Part shown: positions 49,327 to 59,529 of the stretch, piece after piece
Layout of the letters: the number at the start of each line of letters is the position of its first letter
Position numbering within the stretch: position 1 is the first letter of the stretch
Assembly: GCA_034696485.1 (NCBI GenBank)
Contig: JAQIWT010000004.1
Span: forward strand, 1-64,000
DNA: 64,000 nt
Direction: 5' to 3'
Source of the DNA: Isohypsibius dastychi
Lineage: Eukaryota; Tardigrada; Eutardigrada; Parachela; Isohypsibiidae
Position numbers and translations under genes: made by a program
The notes under the pieces: model-generated
Seen by the model: the letters and a program-made list of their open reading frames with translations, nothing else
What the model was told of the DNA's origin: nothing
The model's database searches: none

Positions 49327-50169
49327 TCTGGCCAGGAAGCACACGAAGGAATCCTAAGCAGGAGTCTTCGATCGAAGCGTTCGTCACGTGGAATCCCGAA
49401 AATCTGAACCGCTTATCGAACTATGAATCCACCATGCCTTGGGAGTACATATGATCTTTTAAACACGTGCAACAACGCGCGTTTTCGGCTTTTCTGGATT
49501 GAAAAGCGGTGCCTCTCGACTGGAAATGAGACGCGTACCAAGGAATGGCGTTCTTCACCTTGCGTCTTCGATGCCAAACCCCTCCGCAGACTTCTCCTGG
49601 TGGGTCGTGCAAGCCACTCGTTTATGTAACTTGAAAAGGGTAATTTTGCTTCGGCAAGTCTGATAGATATATATCCTTCTTTATCAAGCTCAAAGTCTGA
49701 CGACGACCGTGTTGAGTTTTCGCCTCAGTTCTCGACGTCGATTCCCATGAAACATTATTGGTTTTGAATTCTCAATCACTTTTTTAAAAAATATTAGAAT
49801 ATTGTACAAGCGCCAAGGTCGACTCAGTCTATGTATTCCGTCGTCCCGTGCGTCTGGAGACTGACTCTCTCTCGCCCGGTCTCCTTCTCCTGAAATAAAT
49901 ATAGATACGGACCTTGAAGTTAGCCACTTAACTCTCTCACACATACGAGCACTTGAAGGGAATCTTTCTTTCCTGCCTAGGCCTGGCATTGGGGAGTGGC
50001 GACCAGGCTATTCTCAGTCGAAATTCAACCTGGTTTGAATTGAGTGAAGGGTTTGCGGCAAGGCAAGAGATATCAAAGGATACGCGAGGTGAGGCGAAGC
50101 TGAGGCAGACCCGACTAGTCGCGGCCAATGTCGGGGACACATAAACCCATTTGCGCACTTTGATGGAAG
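49327..50169. other. 843-bp intergenic region upstream of the giant gene
   Basis: Several short frames on both strands and no family. The next gene starts at the ATG at 50170 (GGAAG-ATG); a 5' exon of that gene could be hidden here. Confidence 0.4.
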
Positions 50170-53100
50170 ATGAAGACCGCAAAGAAGCGAGTTTACTCAA
50201 TCGTGGTCGATTCCACATTGACCTTTCAAGAGCATGACTGCTATACGGAGGCCATTAGCAGGATCCTTAGAACGTTAAGCGCAGTTTCCCCAGAGTGTTT
50301 TGTGTCACTTCTTCTTGATCACGGCAAGTCCGTGTTCCGACATGTGACACTAAAGCCGGGCTCTGAGCTCGATAGTCTAATACAGAAATCGTGCGACGGG
50401 TACTTTGGCGAGAGCGGGCATCTATCCATCGCCACGGACATGACCCATACTGAGATGATGTTTCGCATCGCTCTCGATGATGTAGCTGGGCTTTCGGATA
50501 GGCATTTTATACCTGTCATCATAGCTTTAACCAATGGGCGGAGACAAATTGGTCGAGATAAGAGAAAAACGCTTGTCGAGTACTCGAGACGTAATATCCC
50601 ATTGATCGTGTACAGACTCACCGGAGACTCGCGCGAATTATGTTGCGATGATGATGGACTTAAGTGGGCTTGCAATCAGACACCGAGAGGACAATTTCTG
50701 AAGCATTCCTCAGAGGAGGTGCTCCTTGAAGTGTTCTCCAATTTATTAAAACCAAATAGCGAGGTTGATCCGATATCGCGTGTACCATCCCATGAGGATC
50801 AGAATGTGAAGCTCATTGAGTATGAGTTGCCTCGATTTAATATGTATCAAATGGACGCCATCATTGAGGCCCGGCAGCGCGATGGGTTCAAAACCGAACC
50901 CAAAAAATACGGTCCCACCCGCCGATACCGGCCACAGGATGATGAGACATCTGCTCACATCGAATGGTCTCCACGCGTGACTGTGGACTATCTTATCAAG
51001 GTTGATCTAGCTGCGAGAAAGTTCAAGGCGCAATTCAGACTGCGAGGGCCTCATGCTTTGCTAAAGCATCTTGAAACGAACCCGGAGCTTGTTCAATTTG
51101 TGCATGACTCAATTGAGATTGATTTAGTTGTCACGTCATTGGTTGGTCCCAATTCAGAAGCCACGACCCGGTTGTTTCTCAATAAGCTGACGGGAGCGGA
51201 ATGTTCCCGATTTATAAAAGTCACATATGTAGACGCATTCTGCAGCGCGGGTGCGGAATCTGAAGCCGAGACATTGTTCCCTCGCAATCAAGAATGGATT
51301 ATCCCCAATAAAATGTTCAGAGTCACAACTCCTCACTATGACGTCGACAGGGCGATTGCACGAATCCAGGAAAATCGAAAGCTGTTGCTCGTTCCGCCCA
51401 GTCGACTCTCTACGGTCGGACTGTTCCGTGACTCCAAGCCAGTTTTATCCCACGTCCTCCGGCAACCCGAAAGTATTCTATCCGAGGAGTCATATCAGGA
51501 AGCGGCGTTGACATTGGCGAATCTGTGGAAACGGCGGGGCTATTTCCAACTACCCTCTGATGAGACAATATCCCTGGATTTCGTCACCATTCCCGAGGCA
51601 AATGATCTTCCATGCACTCGAATTATTGTTGTTGGTGGATCTGGATTGGGCCTTACAGCCCAGATATTTACAGAGGACGCCCTCAAAAGGCATCTCGACC
51701 AGATTGAACAGCAATTGCGAGAGGACGAACAAGTGATATCTCGTCTACAATTGTTCTCGCAGCTCAGTTCTGTGAAAGAATTGTTGCCATTTTCTCGTCG
51801 ATCGATGAAACTCTCTCTACCAGCTTTCGTTTCACTATCGTCATCAGAGAGCTTTTCAGCCTTTTCCAACGCAGTTGACGATGTTTTTACTGTGAAAATT
51901 GCCGAGGATGACTGTCATGCGCGATATGTGTCGAAGGATATTGTGGTCGTTCTGGCCCCAATTGATGATGGATTTGGGTTGCATGAGATTCGCCGAATGG
52001 ATTTGCTTCCCAGCCCATCCATCATTCTCTCTCCGGGATCGTTGCAACCACCACCAGGACAGCCCTTAGTTGACGGTGATGATGTCTCCTACATGGTCCA
52101 ACTTGTAACCCTTTTGCGAAGTGGGTTCGCTAGGTCGGCTGCGGTGACAGTTCATTCCAAAGCTCTTCCCCTGGTTGCCAAGGACGATATTTCGCTGATT
52201 AGTGAGGGATGTGATCTAATGCACGTCGATATCGATTTTACAAAGCTTGCCACAATGGATATTGGTACAGATGATTTCATTGAGCATTTCGCTAGCCTTA
52301 TTATGGAGAAGAGTGATCTAGTGGCTTTGGATGTCGATCAAGGATTTTTCCGTTCGAGCGAGGGATTTTTACAAATGAGCCTCGGATCAGAGACCGACAT
52401 GAAGAGAGTAAGCCTTGCTCCACAGAGTGTTGAGGGTCTCAAAACGGTCCTAGCGCATTGCAAGACCATGTCGCTGAGTGGTGCTGCTGACAAAGTCCTC
52501 CTTAGACTTGGCTTGCTCATCCCATTTGGAACTCTGGCAGCATCCACATTTGGGGAATTCCGCACATTATCAATGTTGGAGAAGAGGATCAATCATTTGA
52601 TTAGCACCACCATTCTCAAATACGCAAGACGAATATCATCAGCAACACCCGAAGTGGCGATTCGACTCGTCAAGGAAACACTAGCCAGTGTTCCAGACTG
52701 CGTCCGTTTTGATGTCGAACTTTCTCCGTTTGTCAGTTCGTCGACGGTAGAACATGAAGATGAAAAACTTGAGCTCTTTGTGAAGGAACTCGCGGCACAG
52801 ACAGACTTCCCCTTGCGAATCGTGTCCGGTAACGGACCGCTCCCCGTAACGTCGCCCGCGACGGGATCCAAGCGCAAAGCACTTTTGGGTTCTAAGAAAA
52901 AGATATTTCCGGGCCTTTCAATGCCATCTGGGAACGGGTCACAATCCCTGGGCCATAATGTCCTTACCGAAGGGGTGACGATGTGCCACAGCGATGAGGA
53001 CGGCTGGTGTTTGCTTTTAGTCGGTCCCTTAAGCATTCACATTGAGGTTTGGTCATTCTCGGATCCTGCTGGCACTGCTTGTAGCGCAAAGGTCTCAGCG

Positions 53101-56100
53101 TGCATCCTCATGGTGCAGCGCCGGACGAACCAATTTATTCTCTTGAGTGACCTACAAGATACACGGGTCGCTTCTTCTTTACTTGTCCCGGCTTCTGATT
53201 CTGATTACCCCTTCTTTGCTTGTCCTGCTCAGAAGCATCTAGAGATTAGTTTGGGTAGGTGGGTATCGCGACAACGAATGGTCCAAGCATTAGGAGCCTC
53301 TCCAGTATTTTTCATCCGCAACCGTGAGCGATGGTTTGTTTACCGTGCAGTAAGCAACAATATTGCTTACTTCTCCTGCTTGTCCTCATGGAAGTCGAAT
53401 TCTCATGGGGAGGTAGTTAGCACCAATCCAGCCGCTGATGAAGAAGATGGGGACAGCAACACGCTCGATGTGGAGGTTTATGCTGTTGAGCCACTAACCC
53501 AATCAGCCATCGACCACCTCCTCAAGTTGCTTCACGAGCTCGTCGTGGAGCTCGCTGTAGAGGCGCTGTCCGCGAGCTTGAGACAGCAGATGCAGGGCCT
53601 AGGAGGCCGTACGTTAATAATGAGCGAGTCCGAATGGGATGTTGATTTGCTGATTTCCCATGAGGGTCTGAGTAGTAAGCACACCCTCGAGCTGCAAATT
53701 GCCGCTCCCAACATTGTCAGGCACTTGCTAAACGCCCTCCCAAGTCATTTGTTCGTGGTATTGGGCGAGGAAAGTCTGAGGATCGCTCGTACGACAGCCG
53801 TGCCGAGTCTTGCTGCTGCTGGACGCGTGCATCCATTTACCGTTGTGGCCTTAGTGGAGCAAGTCCTACTCATTGCGTGTTTCAGTGAAAGGTCAAGTTT
53901 GCCTTCATCCAGTCCCACATTTGGCCTCGCCACTAATTCTGCAACGCCGAGAATCCTGTCAGTTGACATTTGGATCCCCACGCGCAAGGGGAATGGCTCT
54001 CGGGCGTTCCAGGCTTTCACGAGGTCGTTTGAGGCCGCAGTTCGTATTGCGGAACGGTCGGCTCTGTTTGAACAGCGATTGCTAGCCGAAGACGAGTCGA
54101 TCTCCAACTTTGCATCATTATTGGGTGCGGCTCGACAGGCATGCGGCTCGCAGGTCATGCGTGTGAATGAGCTCGTGCAGCACCCAGAGTCCCCAGGGGG
54201 ACCTGAGGAAAACACGGTGTGGCAGATGCCAGCTTGGTCCACGTTGTATGTCTTGCACGATATCGAACGACGTGCTAAGAAAGAATTGCATTTTGATAAG
54301 GCATTCTCATTCAAGGTTTCATTAAAGAGGAACGCGCAACAGCCACAGCATTCTGCATGGTGGTCTCTTTTACACGAAGATGATGAGCGACGAGTTTTAA
54401 GCGCAGATGACGAAGGCAACATCCCGGGCGACGAGGATCCGAGTGTTGCACTTGGTTCGAGCATGGATACTTTCTCAACACAACAACAACAGCTCAAGAA
54501 GCGGATTCCTCTGGTTCTAGAAGGCCTCGCATTCGTTGTCGCGAACAAGCCCTTCTGGCTCAGACAGAAGTCTTCACTGATGTCCCCAGCTGTACACAAA
54601 GCAGTCACGCCAACGACATCCACTGACATTGAGTCCAGCGTAGCCGATCCCAAAGCGAAATTACTGCACCTTCCTACATCACCGTTATCACTCAACTCTA
54701 AAAAGCTACAGCAAGCGCCGCAAGCTGGGGTATCGCTGTCGGCATCAACTGATGTAGTGCGTGTTGATGATCGATCAACGACCTCAGGTACCACCTCACC
54801 AACATCCGAGGCTTGGCGGCCCCCGTGGCGTGTGACATCCCCGCAACCACCTGTGCCTGATGTAGAGGAGAAGTTAAAGATCTTGATAGTGATTGTCACT
54901 CGCTCGCAATTGGAATCAGTGTGTTTTGCACTCGATGAGGGTGAGATGCATGCACTTGCGTCCATTACGGAAATATCGCTTAAATGGCTCATCGGACGTC
55001 TTCAGGCGTTTTCTCATCCAATCGTCCGGCACCTCGCGGCTTTGGGGAAAAGGCCTATATTTTCTCCTCCCGTTCCAGTCCACCGGCGCTCGTCATCTGT
55101 GGCCTCCGTTACGTCAATCTCTACACTAACGAGTATGTCCCCAAGAGCCAGCGGAGGCTTCAAGAGGCTCCCAGATGCCGATCCGACGCAAGAGATCGCT
55201 AGGTGGACACAGGATCGACGGGGTCCCGGAAATGCTAGGACATCTGTAGATGTGAATCGGATCTACTCAACCTGCCGTCATGTGATGTCTTTTCGCTCCC
55301 CGGCCCTGATTTCCTTCCCGGACAACTTCATAATGTCTAGTGACGATATCATCAAACAATCCAGTTCTGTTCTGGAGGACGATTTAAAGATGTCTCTTAT
55401 TTCAGAAACGACAGGTGCGAGCATGTTTTTCTCAATTTTGGGAGGCACCCACCTTCTCATGGCACGACTCGGGGCGGCCGGTGGGGGAGTCGGCGTCGAT
55501 GTTGTGGTGCGGGAGCTTGGAAAGCACCAAGGAGGGCTCGGCCTGGGCTTAGCCTTGTCCGGTGTGCATGATACTGTACCATTGGTCCGTGCAAAGCTGT
55601 ATGACATGTATGTGGAAAAAATGATCAAATGCGTTTGCCAGGACATGAACGCTGCACTTGCTCCTCTTGCTTTTGAGTTTGGCCGCAACATTAGATCAAA
55701 TAATTGGGGAGCGACGAAAGGAATCACATCTTCCCAAATCGCCTGCGAGGTTCGCAATATACTTGAACATGAATTTGAAGAATGGACTCGCGCTTTGATC
55801 GAAAGAAATACATCGTTGAATTCCCCTTTTGCCATTTCAAACTTTGCTCTAGGTAATGTCCTGGTGCACGTGGACAATCGATTCCATTGTCTGTTGCAAG
55901 TGACACGTGTGGTCGCATCTCCGGTATCATCGCGAGTGACTTTAGTTTACGCAGAGCTATGTGTTTTAGCGGAAGATCGCAGTGACCTTGATCGCGACTT
56001 GGAGATGGCGACGCAGTGGGCAAAGCATAAGGTCGAGGTGTGTGCAGCGGATGTCAGGTGGAAGTCATTCTGGCGAACCGTAAAACAATCGAGCGCAAGA

Positions 56101-56625
56101 GGCGAGGTCTATTGGCTGGTAATCGAGGAAGACATGGTGGGTGAGGAGGCCCGCGTGTCCCTGACTATGATTGATCCAAGATATGACGATATTCTTGCGT
56201 GCATTGAACAAGGGGTGTCATGGCTGAATCCTCTTCAACGCATGCTTTCCCAATCACCTGGCTGGTTGTTTTCGACCGTGAGGCATCGGTCAACCTCAGC
56301 CACTGCTGGACTTCTCATCAGTCGCGACGATTGCTGCGATAGGTTCGCGGTCTACGCTGGCGCGGAAGATTCTGCAAGCACGATATTTGATCTCCTCTCC
56401 CGCTACGAATCAGACATCCGGAGTTTCCCTCCTGAATTGCAAAATATGCTGTCGTCGATTCTGAGGATGCTGGGAGCCATTTTCATTGACGCATGCGTAG
56501 CGCGAGTCGGCACTGCTTTCAACGTTGTCGGCCAAGAGTCACAATTTGCTGTGGATCAGCCTGACTCGGATACGGAGAATAGCGGCGGCACGATGGTAGG
56601 GGACGAAACGGAAACCCTTGAATGA
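50170..56625 (+). CDS. 2151-residue protein, SZT2-like candidate
   Basis: A single uninterrupted frame of 2151 residues. Residues 5-155 resemble a vWA-like fold: strand VYSIVVDSTLT in the place of the metal-site DxSxS, then CFVSLLLDHG and HFIPVIIALTNGR. No kinase, helicase, DEP or membrane segment is seen. Two Ser/Pro-rich breaks occur (about 1445-1555 and 1635-1690). Residues about 1255-1330 (SFEAAVRIAERSALFEQRLL) are helical. The C-terminal 400 residues are well structured, with YDMYVEKMIKCVCQDMNAAL and LYVLHDIERRAKKEL earlier. Extreme length, the degenerate vWA start and lack of other domains fit SZT2, the scaffold of KICSTOR that controls TORC1, but this is a guess from architecture. No intron. 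Confidence 0.85.
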   Translation: MKTAKKRVYSIVVDSTLTFQEHDCYTEAISRILRTLSAVSPECFVSLLLDHGKSVFRHVTLKPGSELDSLIQKSCDGYFGESGHLSIATDMTHTEMMFRIALDDVAGLSDRHFIPVIIALTNGRRQIGRDKRKTLVEYSRRNIPLIVYRLTGDSRELCCDDDGLKWACNQTPRGQFLKHSSEEVLLEVFSNLLKPNSEVDPISRVPSHEDQNVKLIEYELPRFNMYQMDAIIEARQRDGFKTEPKKYGPTRRYRPQDDETSAHIEWSPRVTVDYLIKVDLAARKFKAQFRLRGPHALLKHLETNPELVQFVHDSIEIDLVVTSLVGPNSEATTRLFLNKLTGAECSRFIKVTYVDAFCSAGAESEAETLFPRNQEWIIPNKMFRVTTPHYDVDRAIARIQENRKLLLVPPSRLSTVGLFRDSKPVLSHVLRQPESILSEESYQEAALTLANLWKRRGYFQLPSDETISLDFVTIPEANDLPCTRIIVVGGSGLGLTAQIFTEDALKRHLDQIEQQLREDEQVISRLQLFSQLSSVKELLPFSRRSMKLSLPAFVSLSSSESFSAFSNAVDDVFTVKIAEDDCHARYVSKDIVVVLAPIDDGFGLHEIRRMDLLPSPSIILSPGSLQPPPGQPLVDGDDVSYMVQLVTLLRSGFARSAAVTVHSKALPLVAKDDISLISEGCDLMHVDIDFTKLATMDIGTDDFIEHFASLIMEKSDLVALDVDQGFFRSSEGFLQMSLGSETDMKRVSLAPQSVEGLKTVLAHCKTMSLSGAADKVLLRLGLLIPFGTLAASTFGEFRTLSMLEKRINHLISTTILKYARRISSATPEVAIRLVKETLASVPDCVRFDVELSPFVSSSTVEHEDEKLELFVKELAAQTDFPLRIVSGNGPLPVTSPATGSKRKALLGSKKKIFPGLSMPSGNGSQSLGHNVLTEGVTMCHSDEDGWCLLLVGPLSIHIEVWSFSDPAGTACSAKVSACILMVQRRTNQFILLSDLQDTRVASSLLVPASDSDYPFFACPAQKHLEISLGRWVSRQRMVQALGASPVFFIRNRERWFVYRAVSNNIAYFSCLSSWKSNSHGEVVSTNPAADEEDGDSNTLDVEVYAVEPLTQSAIDHLLKLLHELVVELAVEALSASLRQQMQGLGGRTLIMSESEWDVDLLISHEGLSSKHTLELQIAAPNIVRHLLNALPSHLFVVLGEESLRIARTTAVPSLAAAGRVHPFTVVALVEQVLLIACFSERSSLPSSSPTFGLATNSATPRILSVDIWIPTRKGNGSRAFQAFTRSFEAAVRIAERSALFEQRLLAEDESISNFASLLGAARQACGSQVMRVNELVQHPESPGGPEENTVWQMPAWSTLYVLHDIERRAKKELHFDKAFSFKVSLKRNAQQPQHSAWWSLLHEDDERRVLSADDEGNIPGDEDPSVALGSSMDTFSTQQQQLKKRIPLVLEGLAFVVANKPFWLRQKSSLMSPAVHKAVTPTTSTDIESSVADPKAKLLHLPTSPLSLNSKKLQQAPQAGVSLSASTDVVRVDDRSTTSGTTSPTSEAWRPPWRVTSPQPPVPDVEEKLKILIVIVTRSQLESVCFALDEGEMHALASITEISLKWLIGRLQAFSHPIVRHLAALGKRPIFSPPVPVHRRSSSVASVTSISTLTSMSPRASGGFKRLPDADPTQEIARWTQDRRGPGNARTSVDVNRIYSTCRHVMSFRSPALISFPDNFIMSSDDIIKQSSSVLEDDLKMSLISETTGASMFFSILGGTHLLMARLGAAGGGVGVDVVVRELGKHQGGLGLGLALSGVHDTVPLVRAKLYDMYVEKMIKCVCQDMNAALAPLAFEFGRNIRSNNWGATKGITSSQIACEVRNILEHEFEEWTRALIERNTSLNSPFAISNFALGNVLVHVDNRFHCLLQVTRVVASPVSSRVTLVYAELCVLAEDRSDLDRDLEMATQWAKHKVEVCAADVRWKSFWRTVKQSSARGEVYWLVIEEDMVGEEARVSLTMIDPRYDDILACIEQGVSWLNPLQRMLSQSPGWLFSTVRHRSTSATAGLLISRDDCCDRFAVYAGAEDSASTIFDLLSRYESDIRSFPPELQNMLSSILRMLGAIFIDACVARVGTAFNVVGQESQFAVDQPDSDTENSGGTMVGDETETLE

Positions 56626-56843
56626 TTTGTTGATTTCTGTCCCAGACCTCTGCAAAAATGGGACTCGCTTTTAAAATACATGAGAGAAGGAGCAGCGAAA
56701 GACGACCTTGTTGACCAGTAAGGGATCTACTCTTCTGAATCGATATGTAAACTATAACTTGGTTAGCTCCAGTTTGTACTTATAAAAACACTAGACATAT
56801 TGAGCCTGAAACATATGTCCGACCAATAGAAAGGGTTGTTTAC

Positions 56844-58018
56844 TTAAGCCTTTCCTGCCTTCTTCATGACCTCGAGCATTTTGGCTCCGAGCTTGGCAGG
56901 GCTCTCAACAACGTGCACACCTGCGGACTTGAGTGCCTCGATCTTGGCCTGTGCAGTTCCCTTGCCGCCCGAAACGACAGCACCTGCATGACCCATTCTT
57001 CTACCAGGAGGGGCAGTGAGACCTGCGATGAACGACACTACGGGCTTCTTAGGGTCTCCGTGCATCTTGAGCCAATCGGCAGCATCCTCCTCGGCTTGGC
57101 CACCAATCTCTCCAATCACTGTTGCACGCTATTAGTCTGCAAAAATCTAAATTCTTTGAAAGAGCAACTCACTAATGATACCCTCAGTCTCAGGGTCCTT
57201 GGTAAACCTCTCCAAGCAGTCGATGAAGTTAGTTCCATTGAAGGGATCGCCTCCAATGCCGACGCATGTGCTCTGGCCGAGCCCAACAGTGGTAGTCTGG
57301 TGTACTGCCTCATACGTGAGGGTTCCCGATCGGGAAACGATACCGATCTTTCCGGGCTTGTGAATGTACCCAGGCATGATTCCGATCTTGCACTCATTGG
57401 GTTTGATGATTCCGGGGCAGTTAGGGCCGATGAGGCGGGTCTTGTTCTGTCTCATCAAGTGCCACTTTACGCGAACCATATCTTGCTGGGGAATTCCCTC
57501 GGTAATGCACACAACGAGAGGGATCTCCGCCTCGATGGCTTCCATGATGGCCTTGGCGGCGAGCGGAGGCGGGACGAAGATGGCGGTGGCATCCACTCCG
57601 ACCGAGTCTCGCGCCTCCTTCACAGTGGCAAACACGGGCTTGCCAAGGTGAAGCTGACCTGCCTTATTGGGCGAGGTTCCTCCAACGACCTTGGTGCCAT
57701 AGGCGATGGCCTGTTCCGCGTGGAAAGTTCCCTGCTTTCCGGTGAAACCCTGAATGAGAACTCGGGTATTCTTGTCGACCCACACCTTGGCCGTCGAGCT
57801 CATGGCTCGCTTTTCTGTTGTTGAGATTCCGCCACAGAGGCGATCGTCGTTAGCTCGCATCTCGTCTGACACTACTGGATAAGCCCTACAAGTGAATCCC
57901 TCCAAGATGGTTGATCTGTTTTCCCATACCAACAGCCAAGGGACACATACACGCTCCATGCGCGCAAGACCGCAGTGAACTCACGTTGAGCAAAGACCCC
58001 AGTGATGGCAGCCCTCAT
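56844..58018 (-). CDS. SUCLG1: Succinyl-CoA ligase alpha subunit, mitochondrial
   Basis: Three exons: 57985-58018, 57173-57814 and 56844-57118. Intron 1 is 170 nt (57815-57984, GTGAGT...CAACAG) and intron 2 is 54 nt (57119-57172, GTGAGT...CAACAG). Spliced length is 316 residues. The start ([18 protein letters not shown]) is a mitochondrial presequence, split from the enzyme by intron 1. Then come [18 protein letters not shown] (CoA site), [67 protein letters not shown] and, across intron 2, EGIIMIGEIGG. The phosphohistidine lies in [20 protein letters not shown]. It makes ATP or GTP from succinyl-CoA in the TCA cycle; the beta subunit is not in this window. Confidence 0.96.
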
Positions 58019-58778
58019 TCTCTTTCCTTTCTCGAAGCTAGGTCCTCCGAACAAACTAAATTATAAAACTGATTCTCAGATCAAAAAGAGACTTAACCTC
58101 GATGTGCCAATCGGAGGGCTGCAGCAAGATGATGATGATGATAAGCACTCCTGTGAGCTGCAGCTTGTTTTGCTCATATGGGATGGACTGACAGACTGTT
58201 GACCCACAAGCAGAATACGAATAATTCAATATCAAACACTCGTTAATTTTAGTAGGTCAACCTCAAAAACGCTCATACGATCTGTCGAGTGAGATACTCG
58301 TATCATCCAATACGAGCATTTGATCTACCCGGGTACGGGTTCCTCCTGTCCAATACGCTCTGAATCGTACACTTATACATGCCGTGCTGCTGGAAATTAG
58401 TTGAACCTTTTCAGGCAGGTTTAAGCACAGAAAGAGCTCAATACGAGGACCTTCGAAGAACACGACGACTTGCCCTTCAAGAAGAAGAATTCGGTGTCTA
58501 GAGATTTTGTTATTCTCGGGGCACAGAATTGATGATCATCCAAACCAACATAAAGTTCAAGCCGAGGGCGAGATCTGAGAAGGCCTGATTTGTGAATCGA
58601 CCGCTTGGGGGTCAGCGACGGAAGAACGGCGAACCAATTTTTGGCGACGAGGGGTGAGCAAATATATCCCAGTGTGGGTTCATCAGCCTACTTAGACAGT
58701 GAGTGGGGGTACCAGCGTCTAAAAATCAAATTCTCAGGTGTTTAAGTTGCAGCTTGCCTTCACGAAGAGCACGAGAAA
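58019..58778. other. Divergent promoter region, succinyl-CoA ligase / synaptogyrin-like
   Basis: 760 bp. It contains a (GAT)n run at about 58128-58142 and a short inverted repeat at 58297-58316. No gene supported. Confidence 0.4.
58297..58316. repeat. Short inverted repeat
   Basis: CTCGTAT, a 6-base loop, then ATACGAG. A perfect 7-bp stem; it could be a protein-binding site or chance. Confidence 0.45.
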
Positions 58779-59397
58779 ATGATGCAGCAGTATTTCAGGA
58801 ACTTTATGGACAAGCTCAAGGAGCCCTTGCTTCCAACCCACTTGGCAAACTTTGTAAGTCAAGTCACCAGCTAAACCAATTGAACCCTGCAACACTAACG
58901 CTCGCTAGCTTCTGTCCATCCTTGTTGTCGCGTGTGTGGCCAATGCAAGAGCGCTAGAAAACTCCAATGAGAATGTGTGCGGTTTCGATCGCAACGAAGG
59001 CGCTTGCTCGTTCTCGACCTTGATTGGCGTTATCGCCCTTTTGACCTCGCTCGTGTTTGTCGTTGCTGAGATCCAGTGGGAGAGCTTAGCCAGCTATCAC
59101 AGATATATCTATCTGGGCGAGGGGATTCTCTCGGCATTTGGATCACTGTTCTTCTTTGTAGTCTTTGTCATGCTTGCATCAGATTGGTCCAAGACGGATG
59201 CGGCTCTAAAGTCCATGGTTAGCCATGCAAATGCCAGTTTAGCCATCGCATCATCGTTCTTCTCAGTGTTTTCGTGGGCGTTGCTTGCTTACTTCTCTTA
59301 TAAAGGCTACAAGGAGGACGACATTGGTGGGATGGAAAGACTGGGGGGCTACCTTGACCCCGTTACCTCGTCGTACCACCAAGGCAGCACTGTTTGA
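58779..59397 (+). CDS. Synaptogyrin-like tetraspan (MARVEL) protein
   Basis: Exon 1 is 58779-58853 (GAGAAA-ATG, 25 codons), intron 58854-58908 (55 nt, GTAAGT...CGCTAG), exon 2 58909-59397; 187 residues. Four hydrophobic segments: FLLSILVVACVA (about 25-36), FSTLIGVIALLTSLVFVVAEI, YIYLGEGILSAFGSLFFFVV and LAIASSFFSVFSWALLAYFSY. Between TM1 and TM2 is CGFDRNEGACSF, like the 'C.yn...~~aC.~g~~~G~~af' loop of synaptogyrins. Short cytosolic ends and a Ser/Tyr tail. Such proteins act in vesicle membranes and endocytic or secretory traffic. The membrane order supports MARVEL; the exact family member is not proven. Confidence 0.8.
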
Positions 59398-59529
59398 AAT
59401 GTATCTTCAAGTATCCCAAGAAGACGCTCAAATTCATGGTATAAGTTTAAAAGGCCTCTAAAATTTGATCAAATTATTGTGTGTATGTATAACATTGTGG
59501 AATTGACATCCGAAGGCATTTACGTTAGA

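Noticed and set aside
48990-49454. 154-codon plus frame overlapping the small membrane protein
   Set aside because: No domain; the opposite strand has a clearer signal-anchor topology. Kept open because evidence for both is thin.
53745-54992. 415-codon minus-strand frame inside the 2151-residue gene
   Set aside because: Antisense to a longer, structured coding frame; Ser/Cys-rich composition is what the reverse of this coding sequence would give, and no domain is seen.
56913-57824. 303-codon plus-strand frame over succinyl-CoA ligase alpha
   Set aside because: Mirror of a highly conserved enzyme; no family resemblance.
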